DNA from: DATGZH01 sp035297265 | Lineage (GTDB): Bacteria; Actinomycetota; Acidimicrobiia; Acidimicrobiales; RAAP-2 | DNA length: 64,000 bases | NCBI GenBank assembly: GCA_035297265.1 | Contig: DATGZH010000064.1 | Location: 1-64,000, forward strand | Reading direction: 5' to 3' | Shown here: one piece after another, positions 16,545 through 24,443 of the stretch | Layout: each line of letters starts with the position of its first letter | How positions within the stretch are numbered: the stretch's first letter is position 1 | Made by a program: the position numbers and the translations under genes | Notes under the pieces: generated by a model | Seen by the model: the letters and a program-made list of their open reading frames with translations, nothing else | Told to the model about the DNA's origin: nothing | The model's database searches: none

Positions 16545-17957
16545 TCAACCGGCGATAGCCGCCAGCAGCTCTTGCCGGCTCGGGCCGAGACGCGGCTCGT
16601 CGCGCCATCCCGCCCCGAGCTCGTCGACCTTGGCGGCCAACCTCGGGTCGGCCAGCGTCTGCTCCGGCGTGCGGAACACCATCCCCGCGTCGAACGTGGC
16701 CCGCTGCAGCTCGTGGTCCTGGGCCGAGGCGAAGTTGAACCGGTTGAACTGCTCCCAGAACGGGTCCTCGGGCTCGTAGGGGACCCCGGCCGCCTGCGCC
16801 TCGCACTGCGCCAGCCGGTGCCGGTCAAAGCGCAGCGTCGAGTCGTACCAGGGCTCGGCCGTTGCCGCGGTCACCTCGGCCCAGCCGGTGGCGAAGGCCA
16901 CCGGGTCGTCGAGCGGGCCAACCCGCAGGTGGTCGCGGAGAGCGACCGCGTGGACCATCCCGATCGAGATGCCCCGGCCGAGCGAGGGGTTCGTGCAGGC
17001 GAAGGCGTCGCCCACGGGCACGATCCCGGTGGCCACCGGACGGCCGTCGACGACGTAGCGCCGGCGTCGGTCCTCGATCTTGGCGATCGTCCGCACGTCC
17101 TCCAGCGGCTCGCCGTCCAGCCAGTGCGCGGCGAGCGGCAGGAGCTGCACCACGGCGGTGTACCGCTCGTTGTCGCGGAGCGGCCGGACGTCGGCGTCCT
17201 TGGCGCTCGTGACGAGCACGACCGCCCACGTGCCGTTGTCGGACGCGATCGTGAGGGCCGAGAGACTCTCGTAGTGCTGGAGGGGCGGCCCGATGTACAC
17301 CGGGTGCTCGCCCGTCGGCGAGCGGAAGTGGCGGCCGTAGTACATGAAGCCGGAGTCCTCGAGCTCGTCGACCGGCCGTCGGGCGCCCGCCGCCTCGAGC
17401 CAGGCCGCTGCCGGCGAGCGCCGGCCGGCCGCGTCGACCACGAGGTCGCAGGTGAGCTCCTCGTCTCCGTCCGTGCGCACGCCCGTCACCTGGGGCACGC
17501 CCGGCGCGGCCGGCGTGCCGGTGAGCAGCCCCTCGACGCTGACCCCCCGGCGGACGGTGACGCCCGGCGTGGCGTTGGCCACCCGGGCCACGACCGACTC
17601 GACGACCGGCCGACGGGCGGTCACCTGCGCGAAGCGCTCGTCGCCGGGCAACGAGCCCCCTTTGAACTCGTCGGGGATCGTGTCGATGAAGTTCTCGACC
17701 AGCCCGCCGGCGGCCGCCAACTCGTCGAGCACCTCGGGCAGCTCGGTCTCGGCCTCCTGGCGGAACCGGGCCAGGAGCGCGTGGGGCAGGCGGAACTGGT
17801 TCACGCCGCGGCGCTCCCACGAATCCCACGCCTCGTCCGGCGTGGCCACCGGCGCCGGGTCGCGCTCGAGCACCGTGACCGTGTGGCCGTCCTTGGCGAG
17901 GAGCATCGCCGTCGAAAGACCGATCGGCCCAGCCCCGGTCACCACCACGTTGGCCAT
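16545..17957 (-). CDS. FAD-dependent oxidoreductase/monooxygenase
   Basis: 470 residues. The N-terminal Rossmann motif is VVVTGAGPIGLSTAMLLAKDG. The second FAD-binding stretch, GIVPVGDAFACTNPSLGRGI, lies near residue 335, giving the layout of the PHBH/geranylgeranyl-reductase-like flavoproteins. There is a DLVVDAAGRRS segment typical of the group. It has no membrane segment. It probably shares a transcript with the downstream epoxide-hydrolase-like gene. The exact reaction (hydroxylation, epoxidation or reduction) is not determinable. A 14-base match to the KstR consensus lies inside this gene at 16735-16748 but is probably chance. Confidence 0.85.
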   Translation of the reverse strand: MANVVVTGAGPIGLSTAMLLAKDGHTVTVLERDPAPVATPDEAWDSWERRGVNQFRLPHALLARFRQEAETELPEVLDELAAAGGLVENFIDTIPDEFKGGSLPGDERFAQVTARRPVVESVVARVANATPGVTVRRGVSVEGLLTGTPAAPGVPQVTGVRTDGDEELTCDLVVDAAGRRSPAAAWLEAAGARRPVDELEDSGFMYYGRHFRSPTGEHPVYIGPPLQHYESLSALTIASDNGTWAVVLVTSAKDADVRPLRDNERYTAVVQLLPLAAHWLDGEPLEDVRTIAKIEDRRRRYVVDGRPVATGIVPVGDAFACTNPSLGRGISIGMVHAVALRDHLRVGPLDDPVAFATGWAEVTAATAEPWYDSTLRFDRHRLAQCEAQAAGVPYEPEDPFWEQFNRFNFASAQDHELQRATFDAGMVFRTPEQTLADPRLAAKVDELGAGWRDEPRLGPSRQELLAAIAG

Positions 17958-18111
17958 GTCGCTCGCTCCCCGCGCTCGCTCCCGGCAGGGTAGCCCGGCC
18001 GGCCTTCGCCGCGGCGGGCGAACGAGGCCCGCCAGCGGCCGCCAGGGACCGCCCCACGGCCTTGTCCGAAACCCGCCAGACGAGACCCCGCAAAAGCGCG
18101 ACGATGCTCTC

Positions 18112-19632
18112 GTGCTCGAGGACTTCGACCGCTGCTACCGGGCCGTGCAGTCCCGCGACGCCCGCTTCGACGGGTGGTTCGTCACGGCCGTCACCTCGAC
18201 CCGCATCTACTGTCGTCCGAGTTGCCCGGCCCGCACGCCCCATCCCGAGCACGTCCGCTTCTACTCGGCCCCGGCCGCCGCCCAGGCGGCGGGATTCCGG
18301 GCCTGCCTGCGGTGCCGGCCCGACGCCGCGCCCGGCTCGCCCGAGTGGAACACCCGGGCGGACGCCGCCGGACGGGCCATGCGCCTCATCGCCGACGGCG
18401 TCGTCGACCGGGAGGGCGTCGTCGGCCTCGCCCGGCGCCTCGGCTACAGCGAGCGGCAGCTGCACCGGGTCCTCGTGGCCGAGGTCGGCACGGGGGCCCT
18501 CGCCATCGCCCGGGCCCAGCGGGCCCAGTCGGCCCGGTTGCTCCTCGAGACGACCGAGCTGCCCGTGGCGCACGTGGCGTTCGCCGCGGGCTTCTCGAGC
18601 GTGCGGCAGTTCAACGACACGGTGCGCGCCGTGTTCGGCCGCCCGCCGAGCGAGCTGCGGCGGCGCCACCGGCGCCCGAGCGGGCCGGGTGAGGCGCCGG
18701 GGCCGGGGGCCGTCGCCCTCCGCCTCGCCCACCGGGCGCCCTTCGCCTCGGCCGAGCTCTTCGCGTTCCTCGCCGCCCGGGCCGTCCCCGGCATCGAGGC
18801 CGCGGTCGACGGCCGTTACCGGCGCAGCGTCCGCCTCGCGCACGGCGACGGCGTCGTCGAGCTGTGGCCCTCCGCCGGCTACGTCGCCGCACAGGTCTGG
18901 CTCGACGACCTTCGGGACCTCGGGAGCGCGGTCAGCCGCTGCCGACGGCTCCTCGACCTCGACGCCGATCCGGTGGCAGTGGACGAGGTCCTCGGGGCCG
19001 ACACCCTTTTGCGCCCCTTCGTCCGGGCCACGCCGGGACGGCGGGTGCCCGGGTCGGTGGACGGGGCGGAGCTCGCGGTGCGGGCGGTCATCGGCCAGCA
19101 GATCTCGATCCCCGGCGCGGCCACCGTCGCCGGTCGCCTCGTCGCCGCGGCCGGCCGACCCCTGCGCCACCCGCAGGGACCCGTCACCCACACGTTCCCG
19201 GGACCGGCCGAGCTCGTCGACGTCGACCCCGCCGCCCTCCCGATGCCGGCGTCGCGCCGGGCAGCGGTCACCACGCTCGCCGGGGCGCTCGCCGCCGGCG
19301 ACCTCGTCATCGACCCCGGCGCCGACCGGGCCGAGCTCGAGCAGCGGCTGCTCGCCCTGCCGGGCGTCGGCCCGTGGACCGCCTCCTACGTGGTCCTGCG
19401 GGCCCTCTCCGACCCCGACGCCTTCCTGCCCAGCGATCTCGGCGTCCGCCGGGGCCTCGCCCGCCTCGGCCAGCCCGACGACCCGGCCAGTGTCACGGCC
19501 CGGGCCGAGCGCTGGCGCCCCTTCCGGGCCTACGCCGTGGGCCACCTGTGGGCGGCCGCCGCCCGAGCTCTCCCGAACGCCTCCGCCCCCCGCGGGGCCC
19601 GACCGACGAAGAAAGCGAGTGTTGCCGCATGA
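18112..19632 (+). CDS. Ada/AlkA fusion: methyl-sensing activator and 3-methyladenine DNA glycosylase
   Basis: 506 residues in four modules. First is an Ada-type zinc domain with Cys pairs CRPSC and CLRC; the first Cys can accept a methyl from phosphotriesters. Next is an AraC-type helix-turn-helix (LARRLGYSERQLHRVL, then VAHVAFAAGFSSVRQFN). Then an AlkA N-terminal domain, and finally a HhH-GPD glycosylase domain with LPGVGPWTASYV and the catalytic Asp in PSDLGV. It both senses alkylation and removes alkylated bases. The start is GTG 18112. The stop overlaps ogt by 4 bases, so sensor, glycosylase and methyltransferase are made together. Confidence 0.94.
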   Translation: MLEDFDRCYRAVQSRDARFDGWFVTAVTSTRIYCRPSCPARTPHPEHVRFYSAPAAAQAAGFRACLRCRPDAAPGSPEWNTRADAAGRAMRLIADGVVDREGVVGLARRLGYSERQLHRVLVAEVGTGALAIARAQRAQSARLLLETTELPVAHVAFAAGFSSVRQFNDTVRAVFGRPPSELRRRHRRPSGPGEAPGPGAVALRLAHRAPFASAELFAFLAARAVPGIEAAVDGRYRRSVRLAHGDGVVELWPSAGYVAAQVWLDDLRDLGSAVSRCRRLLDLDADPVAVDEVLGADTLLRPFVRATPGRRVPGSVDGAELAVRAVIGQQISIPGAATVAGRLVAAAGRPLRHPQGPVTHTFPGPAELVDVDPAALPMPASRRAAVTTLAGALAAGDLVIDPGADRAELEQRLLALPGVGPWTASYVVLRALSDPDAFLPSDLGVRRGLARLGQPDDPASVTARAERWRPFRAYAVGHLWAAAARALPNASAPRGARPTKKASVAA

Positions 19633-20153
19633 TGACCACCGACGCCCCCGTCCACACCCCGACCCGCCGCCCGGACGGCGCCACGGCGACGCTCGTCGTG
19701 GCCAGCCCGGTCGGCCCGCTCGTGCTGCACGGCAACGAGCGCGCCCTCGTGCGCCTCGACCTGCCGGGCACCACGACGGTGCCGGTCAGCGACGACGAGC
19801 TCCCCGAGCCCCTGCTCAAGGCGGCCGGGCAGCTCGACGAGTACTTCGCCGGGCAGCGTCGCCAGTTCGACGTGCCCTCGGCGCTCCACGGCACCGAGTT
19901 CCAACGCCGGGTCTGGACGACGCTCGCCGGCATCCCCTACGGCGAGACCATCAGTTACGCCGAGCTCGCCCGCCGGGTCGGACGGCCGACGGCGTTCCGG
20001 GCGGTGGGCCAGGCCAACGGGGCCAACCCGATCCCGATCGTCTTCCCGTGCCACCGGGTGGTGGCGAGCTCCGGGGGCCTCGGGGGCTACGGGGGCGGCC
20101 TCGACCTCAAGCGGCGGCTGCTCGCGTTGGAGGGCGTGAGCGACTGGGATTGA
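19629..20153 (+). CDS. ogt: Methylated-DNA-protein cysteine methyltransferase
   Basis: 174 residues. The active-site motif PCHRVV and the helix-turn-helix region GETISYAELARRVGRPTAFRA are textbook for O6-alkylguanine-DNA alkyltransferases, which take the methyl group irreversibly onto the Cys. The start is ATG 19629, inside the ATGA that ends the Ada/AlkA gene; a second ATG follows directly. It is cytoplasmic and acts as a single-use repair protein. It was probably induced by the upstream activator's AraC domain. Confidence 0.95.
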   Translation: MMTTDAPVHTPTRRPDGATATLVVASPVGPLVLHGNERALVRLDLPGTTTVPVSDDELPEPLLKAAGQLDEYFAGQRRQFDVPSALHGTEFQRRVWTTLAGIPYGETISYAELARRVGRPTAFRAVGQANGANPIPIVFPCHRVVASSGGLGGYGGGLDLKRRLLALEGVSDWD

Positions 20154-20287
20154 CGGCCGCGTCGCAGATCCCGAGGTGGCGGCCCTTGGCACGGCGGTGC
20201 CGGGGGAGGACAATGGAGGGAGAGGGATCGCCGGACGGCGCTCCCGACCGGACCGCCGGGCACCCTCGGTCGAGAAGGGAGCTTGCG

Positions 20288-20332
20288 ATGACGTCGCCGA
20301 GCTCGCACGAGGAGCTGGATCCGCCGGGCTGA
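20288..20332 (+). CDS. Possible 14-residue leader peptide
   Basis: An ATG preceded by AAGGGAG with a 6-base spacer opens a frame for MTSPSSHEELDPPG and then TGA. The ribosome-binding site is better than that of most real genes in the window. The peptide has no run of one amino acid that would mark a classical attenuator, so translation is only a possibility. Confidence 0.25.
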   Translation: MTSPSSHEELDPPG

Positions 20333-20493
20333 GCCCGCGTCACCGTGGTCGGTGACGCCGCCGGTCGCCCGTCCGGACCCATGGCTCTTTGACCCAGGCC
20401 GCAGCTGCGGTCGGCCCGAACCGACCCAGCCGGTGAGGAGGTCGCCAAACGACGCCGGGACGGCGGGCGACACCTGACAACAGAACAGAACGT

Positions 20494-20522
20494 GAAGGAG
20501 CCGGCCGGTGGCCGGCTCCTTC
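20494..20522 (+). terminator. Perfect 13-bp hairpin, terminator-like
   Basis: The arm GAAGGAGCCGGCC (20494-20506) pairs fully with 20510-20522 across a GGT loop. There is no U run on the plus strand. On the minus strand the stem is followed by TTCTGTTCTGTTG. It may end transcripts from the left, block antisense reading from the right, or both. Confidence 0.55.
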
Positions 20523-20567
20523 CGCGCCGGGCGGCGGCGGGCCGGCGCTGTGTCAGGCTGGCGCACC

Positions 20568-21377
20568 ATGGAGACGGCCGACAGCGTCCGCGAGAGCTTC
20601 GCCCTCACGGACCGCGTGGCCATCGTGACCGGCGCCGGGAGCGGCATCGGTCGGACGACGGCCGAGGTGCTCGCCGGCGCCGGCGCGGTGGTCGTGTGTG
20701 CCGACGTGAACGAGGCGGCGGCCGAGGAGACGTCCTGGGGCATCACGACGGGTGGCGGCCGTTCCCTCGCTCGCAGCCTCGACGTGGCCGAGGCCGAGGA
20801 GGTGCACGTCCTCGTCGACGACGTCGTCCGACTGCACGGCCGGCTGGACGTCATGTGCAACATCGCCGGCACGATGCACGACGCCGACCTCCTCGAGCTC
20901 GAGGAGGATGCCTTCGACCGGCTGTTCGCCGTGAACCTGAAAGGGGTCCTGTTCGGCTGCCAGGCCGCCGGCCACCAGATGGTGGGCCAGGGCTCGGGGA
21001 GCATCGTCAACATGGCCTCGGCCGCCGTGCTGACCCCGGCCCCGGGCATCGGCGCCTACGCCATCTCGAAGGCGGCCGTCGTGCAGCTGACCCGGACGCT
21101 CGCCGTCGAGATCGGCCGCTACAACGTGCGCGTGAACGCGGTGGCCCCCGGCTTCGTGCCGACCGGCATGACGAGCCGCTACTACCGCCGACCGGACGGT
21201 ACGGTCGACGAGGAGCTGCGCGACGCGGTGTTCAAGCCCATGGCCAAGGGGGCGCCGCTGCGCCGGCTGGGCGAGACGAAGGACATCGCCTACTGCATCC
21301 TCTACCTGGCCTCGGACGCCAGCACGTTCCTCACCGGCCAGCTGCTCAGCCCGAACGGCGGGGTGGCGATGCACTGA
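20568..21377 (+). CDS. Short-chain dehydrogenase/reductase
   Basis: 269 residues. It has the classical SDR residues: TGAGSGIG (cofactor loop), NIAG in place of NNAG, Ser in NMASAAVL, and Y-x3-K in YAISK. The acidic residue after strand 2 (CADVNEA) suggests NAD rather than NADP. It ends SPNGGVAMH, as in many actinobacterial SDRs acting on hydroxylated lipids or alcohols. The start ATG lies 45 bases beyond the strong hairpin. Its physiological substrate is unknown; membership in the steroid set is possible only by proximity. Confidence 0.88.
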   Translation: METADSVRESFALTDRVAIVTGAGSGIGRTTAEVLAGAGAVVVCADVNEAAAEETSWGITTGGGRSLARSLDVAEAEEVHVLVDDVVRLHGRLDVMCNIAGTMHDADLLELEEDAFDRLFAVNLKGVLFGCQAAGHQMVGQGSGSIVNMASAAVLTPAPGIGAYAISKAAVVQLTRTLAVEIGRYNVRVNAVAPGFVPTGMTSRYYRRPDGTVDEELRDAVFKPMAKGAPLRRLGETKDIAYCILYLASDASTFLTGQLLSPNGGVAMH

Positions 21378-21610
21378 CCGGTCGTCGAGGGACGACACCG
21401 GGACTTCCGGTTCGACGGTCCCCACCCCCGTTCCGTGCCCCCCACCCAGGGTGCCGCCCCGGTCCGACGAGTCGACTGACCCCTCCGGCCTTCGACCGGC
21501 GCCGCGAACGTCAGCAGTGGCCGTCCCGCGAGCACCGTGCCGGCGCTCGGCCCCGTCCATGTGACGAACGAGACGTCCCCGGGCGCCCTCCCGATCCCAG
21601 CGACCCCACC

Positions 21611-21616
21611 TACACT
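21611..21616 (+). promoter_or_regulatory. TACACT -10 box
   Basis: It lies 7 bases before the GTG at 21624, a leaderless arrangement that decides this start. The 230 bases upstream (21378-21610) hold nothing else I recognise. Confidence 0.5.
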
Positions 21617-21623
21617 GCAGCCG

Positions 21624-22151
21624 GTGGGCCGGAGGGGGCTGGCAGTCCTCGTCGTCGCCATCGGAGCGGCGTCGTGCACGACCACCATGGCGACCCCGCC
21701 GACGGCCCCCGGCGCACCGAGCGCCGTGACCGGCCGGGTGCCGACGTCGGTGCCGGCCGGCGGCGTCGTGCTCGACCAGGTGGGCCCGGGTGGTCGGCTT
21801 GTCGGCGTCGAGGCGTACCTCTACCCGCCGAAGCCCTCGCCCGGTGACCTGAGCGCCCGGGCCGCCCTGCGGGCCGCCGACGGCGCGCTCGGCGGGGCGC
21901 CCGCCACCCCTTCGCGCACGGTCCTCGCCCGGGTCACGCTGCCCGGGACGCTGCCCGCGCCCGGCGCGACGGCGGGGAGCGGCGCCGTCGTCCGCCGCGA
22001 GGCCTGGGTGGTCGAGTCGAAGCTCCCCAACCCCCACGAAGAGCGGACCTGCCCGAGCGGATCGGCCTGCTCCTTGGGTCAGGTGACCGAGTCGGTCGAG
22101 ATCGTCGACGCCAGGACGGGGCAACAACTCGCCGGCTTCGAGACCAACTGA
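21624..22151 (+). CDS. Putative lipoprotein of unknown function
   Basis: 175 residues, family not recognised. A short positively charged N-terminus (VGRRG) precedes a hydrophobic stretch (LAVLVVAIGAASC) whose last Cys fits a lipobox, so the protein is probably exported and lipid-anchored. The mature part is Ala/Pro/Gly-rich and carries one Cys pair (TCPSGSAC) that could form a disulfide outside the cell. No catalytic motif is visible. The GTG start is backed by a TACACT box 7 bases upstream. It lies 44 bases before the amidohydrolase gene, with a palindromic operator between them. Confidence 0.65.
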   Translation: MGRRGLAVLVVAIGAASCTTTMATPPTAPGAPSAVTGRVPTSVPAGGVVLDQVGPGGRLVGVEAYLYPPKPSPGDLSARAALRAADGALGGAPATPSRTVLARVTLPGTLPAPGATAGSGAVVRREAWVVESKLPNPHEERTCPSGSACSLGQVTESVEIVDARTGQQLAGFETN

Positions 22152-22159
22152 TCCCAGAT

Positions 22160-22174
22160 CTGACGGTCCGTCAG
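22160..22174. promoter_or_regulatory. CTGACGGTCCGTCAG palindromic operator
   Basis: A perfect 15-base palindrome (7+1+7) ending 7 bases before the -10 box of the amidohydrolase gene. It has the form of a TetR-family operator. The regulator is not identified. Confidence 0.6.
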
Positions 22175-22181
22175 CTCGCGC

Positions 22182-22187
22182 TACGCT
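22182..22187 (+). promoter_or_regulatory. TACGCT -10 box for the amidohydrolase
   Basis: It lies 8 bases before the ATG at 22196 and directly after the palindrome, so a repressor bound there would cover the -35 region. Confidence 0.5.
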
Positions 22188-22195
22188 CGCCCGAC

Positions 22196-23395
22196 ATGGC
22201 CGACCTGCCGCTCATCGTGTCCGTCGACGACCACGTCGTCGAGCCCGCCACCGTGTGGACCGACCGCCTCCCGGCCAAGTACGCCGACGTCGGACCGCGG
22301 GTGGTGCGGGCCCCGATGGGCGAGATCACGTTCCTCGGCGGCAAGCTCACCGTGAAGCCCGGCTCCGAGGGCCGGCCGGCCGACTGGTGGCACTACGAGG
22401 ACCTCCGCCGCCCGCTCCTCCGGGTGGACTCGGCCGTGGGCGTGCCCCGCGACGAGGTGACGATGAAGGGCATCACCTTCGAGGAGATGCGCCCCGGCTC
22501 CTACGGGGTGCAGCCCCGGCTCGAGGACATGGATGTGAACCATCTCGAGGCCTCCCTCTGCTTCCCCACGTTCCCCCGGTTCTGCGGCCAGACCTTCCTC
22601 GAGGCCAAGGACAAGGAGCTCGCCCTCCTGTGCGTTCGGGCCTACAACGACTGGATGGTCGAGGAGTGGTGCGGGGAGGCCGCCGGCCGACTCATCCCCC
22701 TCACGCTCGTGCCGCTGTGGGACGCCCGCCTGGCGGCCGAGGAGGTGCGCCGCAACGCGGCGCGCGGCGTGCGGGCGGTGTGCTTCAGCGAGATCCCACC
22801 CTTCCTCGGGCTGCCGAGCGTGCACGACCCGGAGGGCTACTGGGATCCGTTCTTCGCCGCGTGTGCCGAGACGCGGACCGTGGTGAACATGCACATCGGT
22901 TCGTCGTCGAAGATGCCGTCGACCTCGTCCGACGCACCGCCAGCCGTCGGCTCGACGTTGACCCACACGAACGCCACCTTCTCCCTCGTCGACTACCTCT
23001 TCTCCGGCGTCCTCGTGCGCTTCGCGGACCTGAAACTGGCCTACTCCGAGGGACAGATCGGCTGGATCCCCTACATCTTGGAGCGGGCCGACGTGGTCTG
23101 GAAGGAGAACCGCGGCTGGGGCGGCGTGGCCGACAAGATCCCCGACCCCCCATCGACCTATTTCAAGGACCACGTCTGGGGTTGCTTCTTCGACGACGCC
23201 CACGGCCTGCGCTCGGTCGAGGAGATCGGCGTCGACAACATCACCTACGAGTCGGACTATCCGCACTCCGACTCGACGTGGCCCCACACGAAGGAGATCG
23301 CCGAGCGCCAGATGGCCCGCCTCTCCGACGACGAGCGGCGCAAGATCGTCCGGGGCAACGCCATCAAGCTGTTCGGCCTCGACCTCGCCGCCTGA
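22196..23395 (+). CDS. Amidohydrolase-family (amidohydro-rel) metalloenzyme
   Basis: 399 residues. The family of metal-dependent TIM-barrel hydrolases/decarboxylases is indicated by SVDDHVVEP at the N-terminus, a central His in VNMHIGSSS and the C-terminal ESDYPHSDSTWP. It ends with RGNAIKLFGLDL, the usual closing motif of this group, which includes ACMSD-like decarboxylases. The residues expected to bind zinc are in place. The actual substrate is unknown. It is followed by an LLM flavoprotein and an aldehyde dehydrogenase on the same strand, which may form one catabolic operon under the palindromic operator. Confidence 0.9.
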   Translation: MADLPLIVSVDDHVVEPATVWTDRLPAKYADVGPRVVRAPMGEITFLGGKLTVKPGSEGRPADWWHYEDLRRPLLRVDSAVGVPRDEVTMKGITFEEMRPGSYGVQPRLEDMDVNHLEASLCFPTFPRFCGQTFLEAKDKELALLCVRAYNDWMVEEWCGEAAGRLIPLTLVPLWDARLAAEEVRRNAARGVRAVCFSEIPPFLGLPSVHDPEGYWDPFFAACAETRTVVNMHIGSSSKMPSTSSDAPPAVGSTLTHTNATFSLVDYLFSGVLVRFADLKLAYSEGQIGWIPYILERADVVWKENRGWGGVADKIPDPPSTYFKDHVWGCFFDDAHGLRSVEEIGVDNITYESDYPHSDSTWPHTKEIAERQMARLSDDERRKIVRGNAIKLFGLDLAA

Positions 23396-23467
23396 AGGCG
23401 GCTGGTGGCGGTGGCTGACGAAGGGCTCGTCCCCGACGACGTCGTCCTCGTGGTGCCGGAGGGCCGA

Positions 23468-24403
23468 GTGGTCGTCGGGATGCAGCTCCCCGTGCAGTCG
23501 CAGTCCACGATCTACGTGGCCGAGTGGGAGAAGAGCGCCGGGCCCGACGAGATCGCCGCGGTGGCCCGGGCGGCCGACGACGCCGGGTTCTTCTACGTGG
23601 GCGTCTGCGACCACACCGCCATCCCCCGCTCCCATGCCGAGGCCATGGGCACCGTCTGGTACGACACGACGGCCACGCTCGGCTGGCTGGCCGGCCTGAC
23701 GACGCGCACCCGGCTGCTCTCCCACGTGCTCGTGCTGGCGCAGCGCCACCCGCTGCGGGCGGCCAAGGAGCTCGCCACGCTCGACCGCCTCTCGGCCGGC
23801 CGGCTCATCGTGGGGGTGGGGGCGGGCCACGTCGAGGCGGAGTACGAGCTGTTCGGGGACTTCGCCGCCCGCGGGCGCGACACCGACGAGGCCATCGTGG
23901 CGGTGAGCCGGGCCCTGACCGACGAGTTTCCCGTCCTCGACGGCCCTCGCTGGCCGGCGGCCGACTTCGGCGTGGCCCCGCGCCCGGTGCAGACGCCGCG
24001 GCCCCCGATCTGGGTCGGCGGCTCGACGCCCGCCGCGCTGCGGCGCACGGCGAAGCTGGGCGACGGCTGGCTCCCGCAGGGGACCCGGCGCCGGGACCTC
24101 CCCGGCCAGATCGCCGAGATCCGGCGCCTCCGCGAGGCCTACCGGGGCGGCGCGCCGCTCGACATCGGCACGATCGCCGAGCCCATCTACCTCGTCGGGC
24201 CGGGCTCGCCCGGCGACCCCGGATGGGAGCTGCCGCGCTTCGTGCTCCGGGGCGGCCCCGACGAGGTGGCGGCCTCGCTGCGCGAGCTGGCGGCGATGGG
24301 GGTGAACCACCTCCAGGTCCGCTTCCTCTGCCGTTCGGCCGCCGAACTCTGCGACCAGGTGGCCGCCTTCGGCTCGGCGGTCGGCCCGCTGCTCGACGGC
24401 TGA
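23468..24403 (+). CDS. LLM-class flavin/F420-dependent oxidoreductase
   Basis: 311 residues. It has a luciferase-like TIM barrel: VVVGMQLPVQSQS at the start, a central RLSAGRLIVGVGAGHVEAEY signature and PPIWVGGSTPAALRRTAKLGDGW. In actinobacteria most such proteins use coenzyme F420; FMN use cannot be excluded. The GTG at 23468 has a GGAGG site 5 bases upstream and starts the conserved strand. An earlier GTG at 23405 would add 21 residues without family similarity. It probably sits in an operon with the amidohydrolase and the aldehyde dehydrogenase. Confidence 0.88.
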   Translation: MVVGMQLPVQSQSTIYVAEWEKSAGPDEIAAVARAADDAGFFYVGVCDHTAIPRSHAEAMGTVWYDTTATLGWLAGLTTRTRLLSHVLVLAQRHPLRAAKELATLDRLSAGRLIVGVGAGHVEAEYELFGDFAARGRDTDEAIVAVSRALTDEFPVLDGPRWPAADFGVAPRPVQTPRPPIWVGGSTPAALRRTAKLGDGWLPQGTRRRDLPGQIAEIRRLREAYRGGAPLDIGTIAEPIYLVGPGSPGDPGWELPRFVLRGGPDEVAASLRELAAMGVNHLQVRFLCRSAAELCDQVAAFGSAVGPLLDG

Positions 24404-24443
24404 GCGCCAGAGGACCCGACCGAGACCCACGGAGGAGAACCGC

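Larger units (their letters stand above)
20154..20567. other. 414-base gap: small peptide candidate and strong hairpin
   Basis: No conventional gene fits here. Two things stand out: a 14-codon reading frame with a good ribosome-binding site at 20288-20332, and a perfect 13-bp hairpin at 20494-20522 just before the next gene. No riboswitch or known small RNA class was recognised. Confidence 0.5.

Noticed and set aside
16735..16748. TTGAACCGGTTGAA, a full match to the KstR consensus
   Set aside because: It lies deep inside the flavin oxidoreductase gene and encodes part of an NRFNF stretch; no promoter is near, so chance coding composition explains it.
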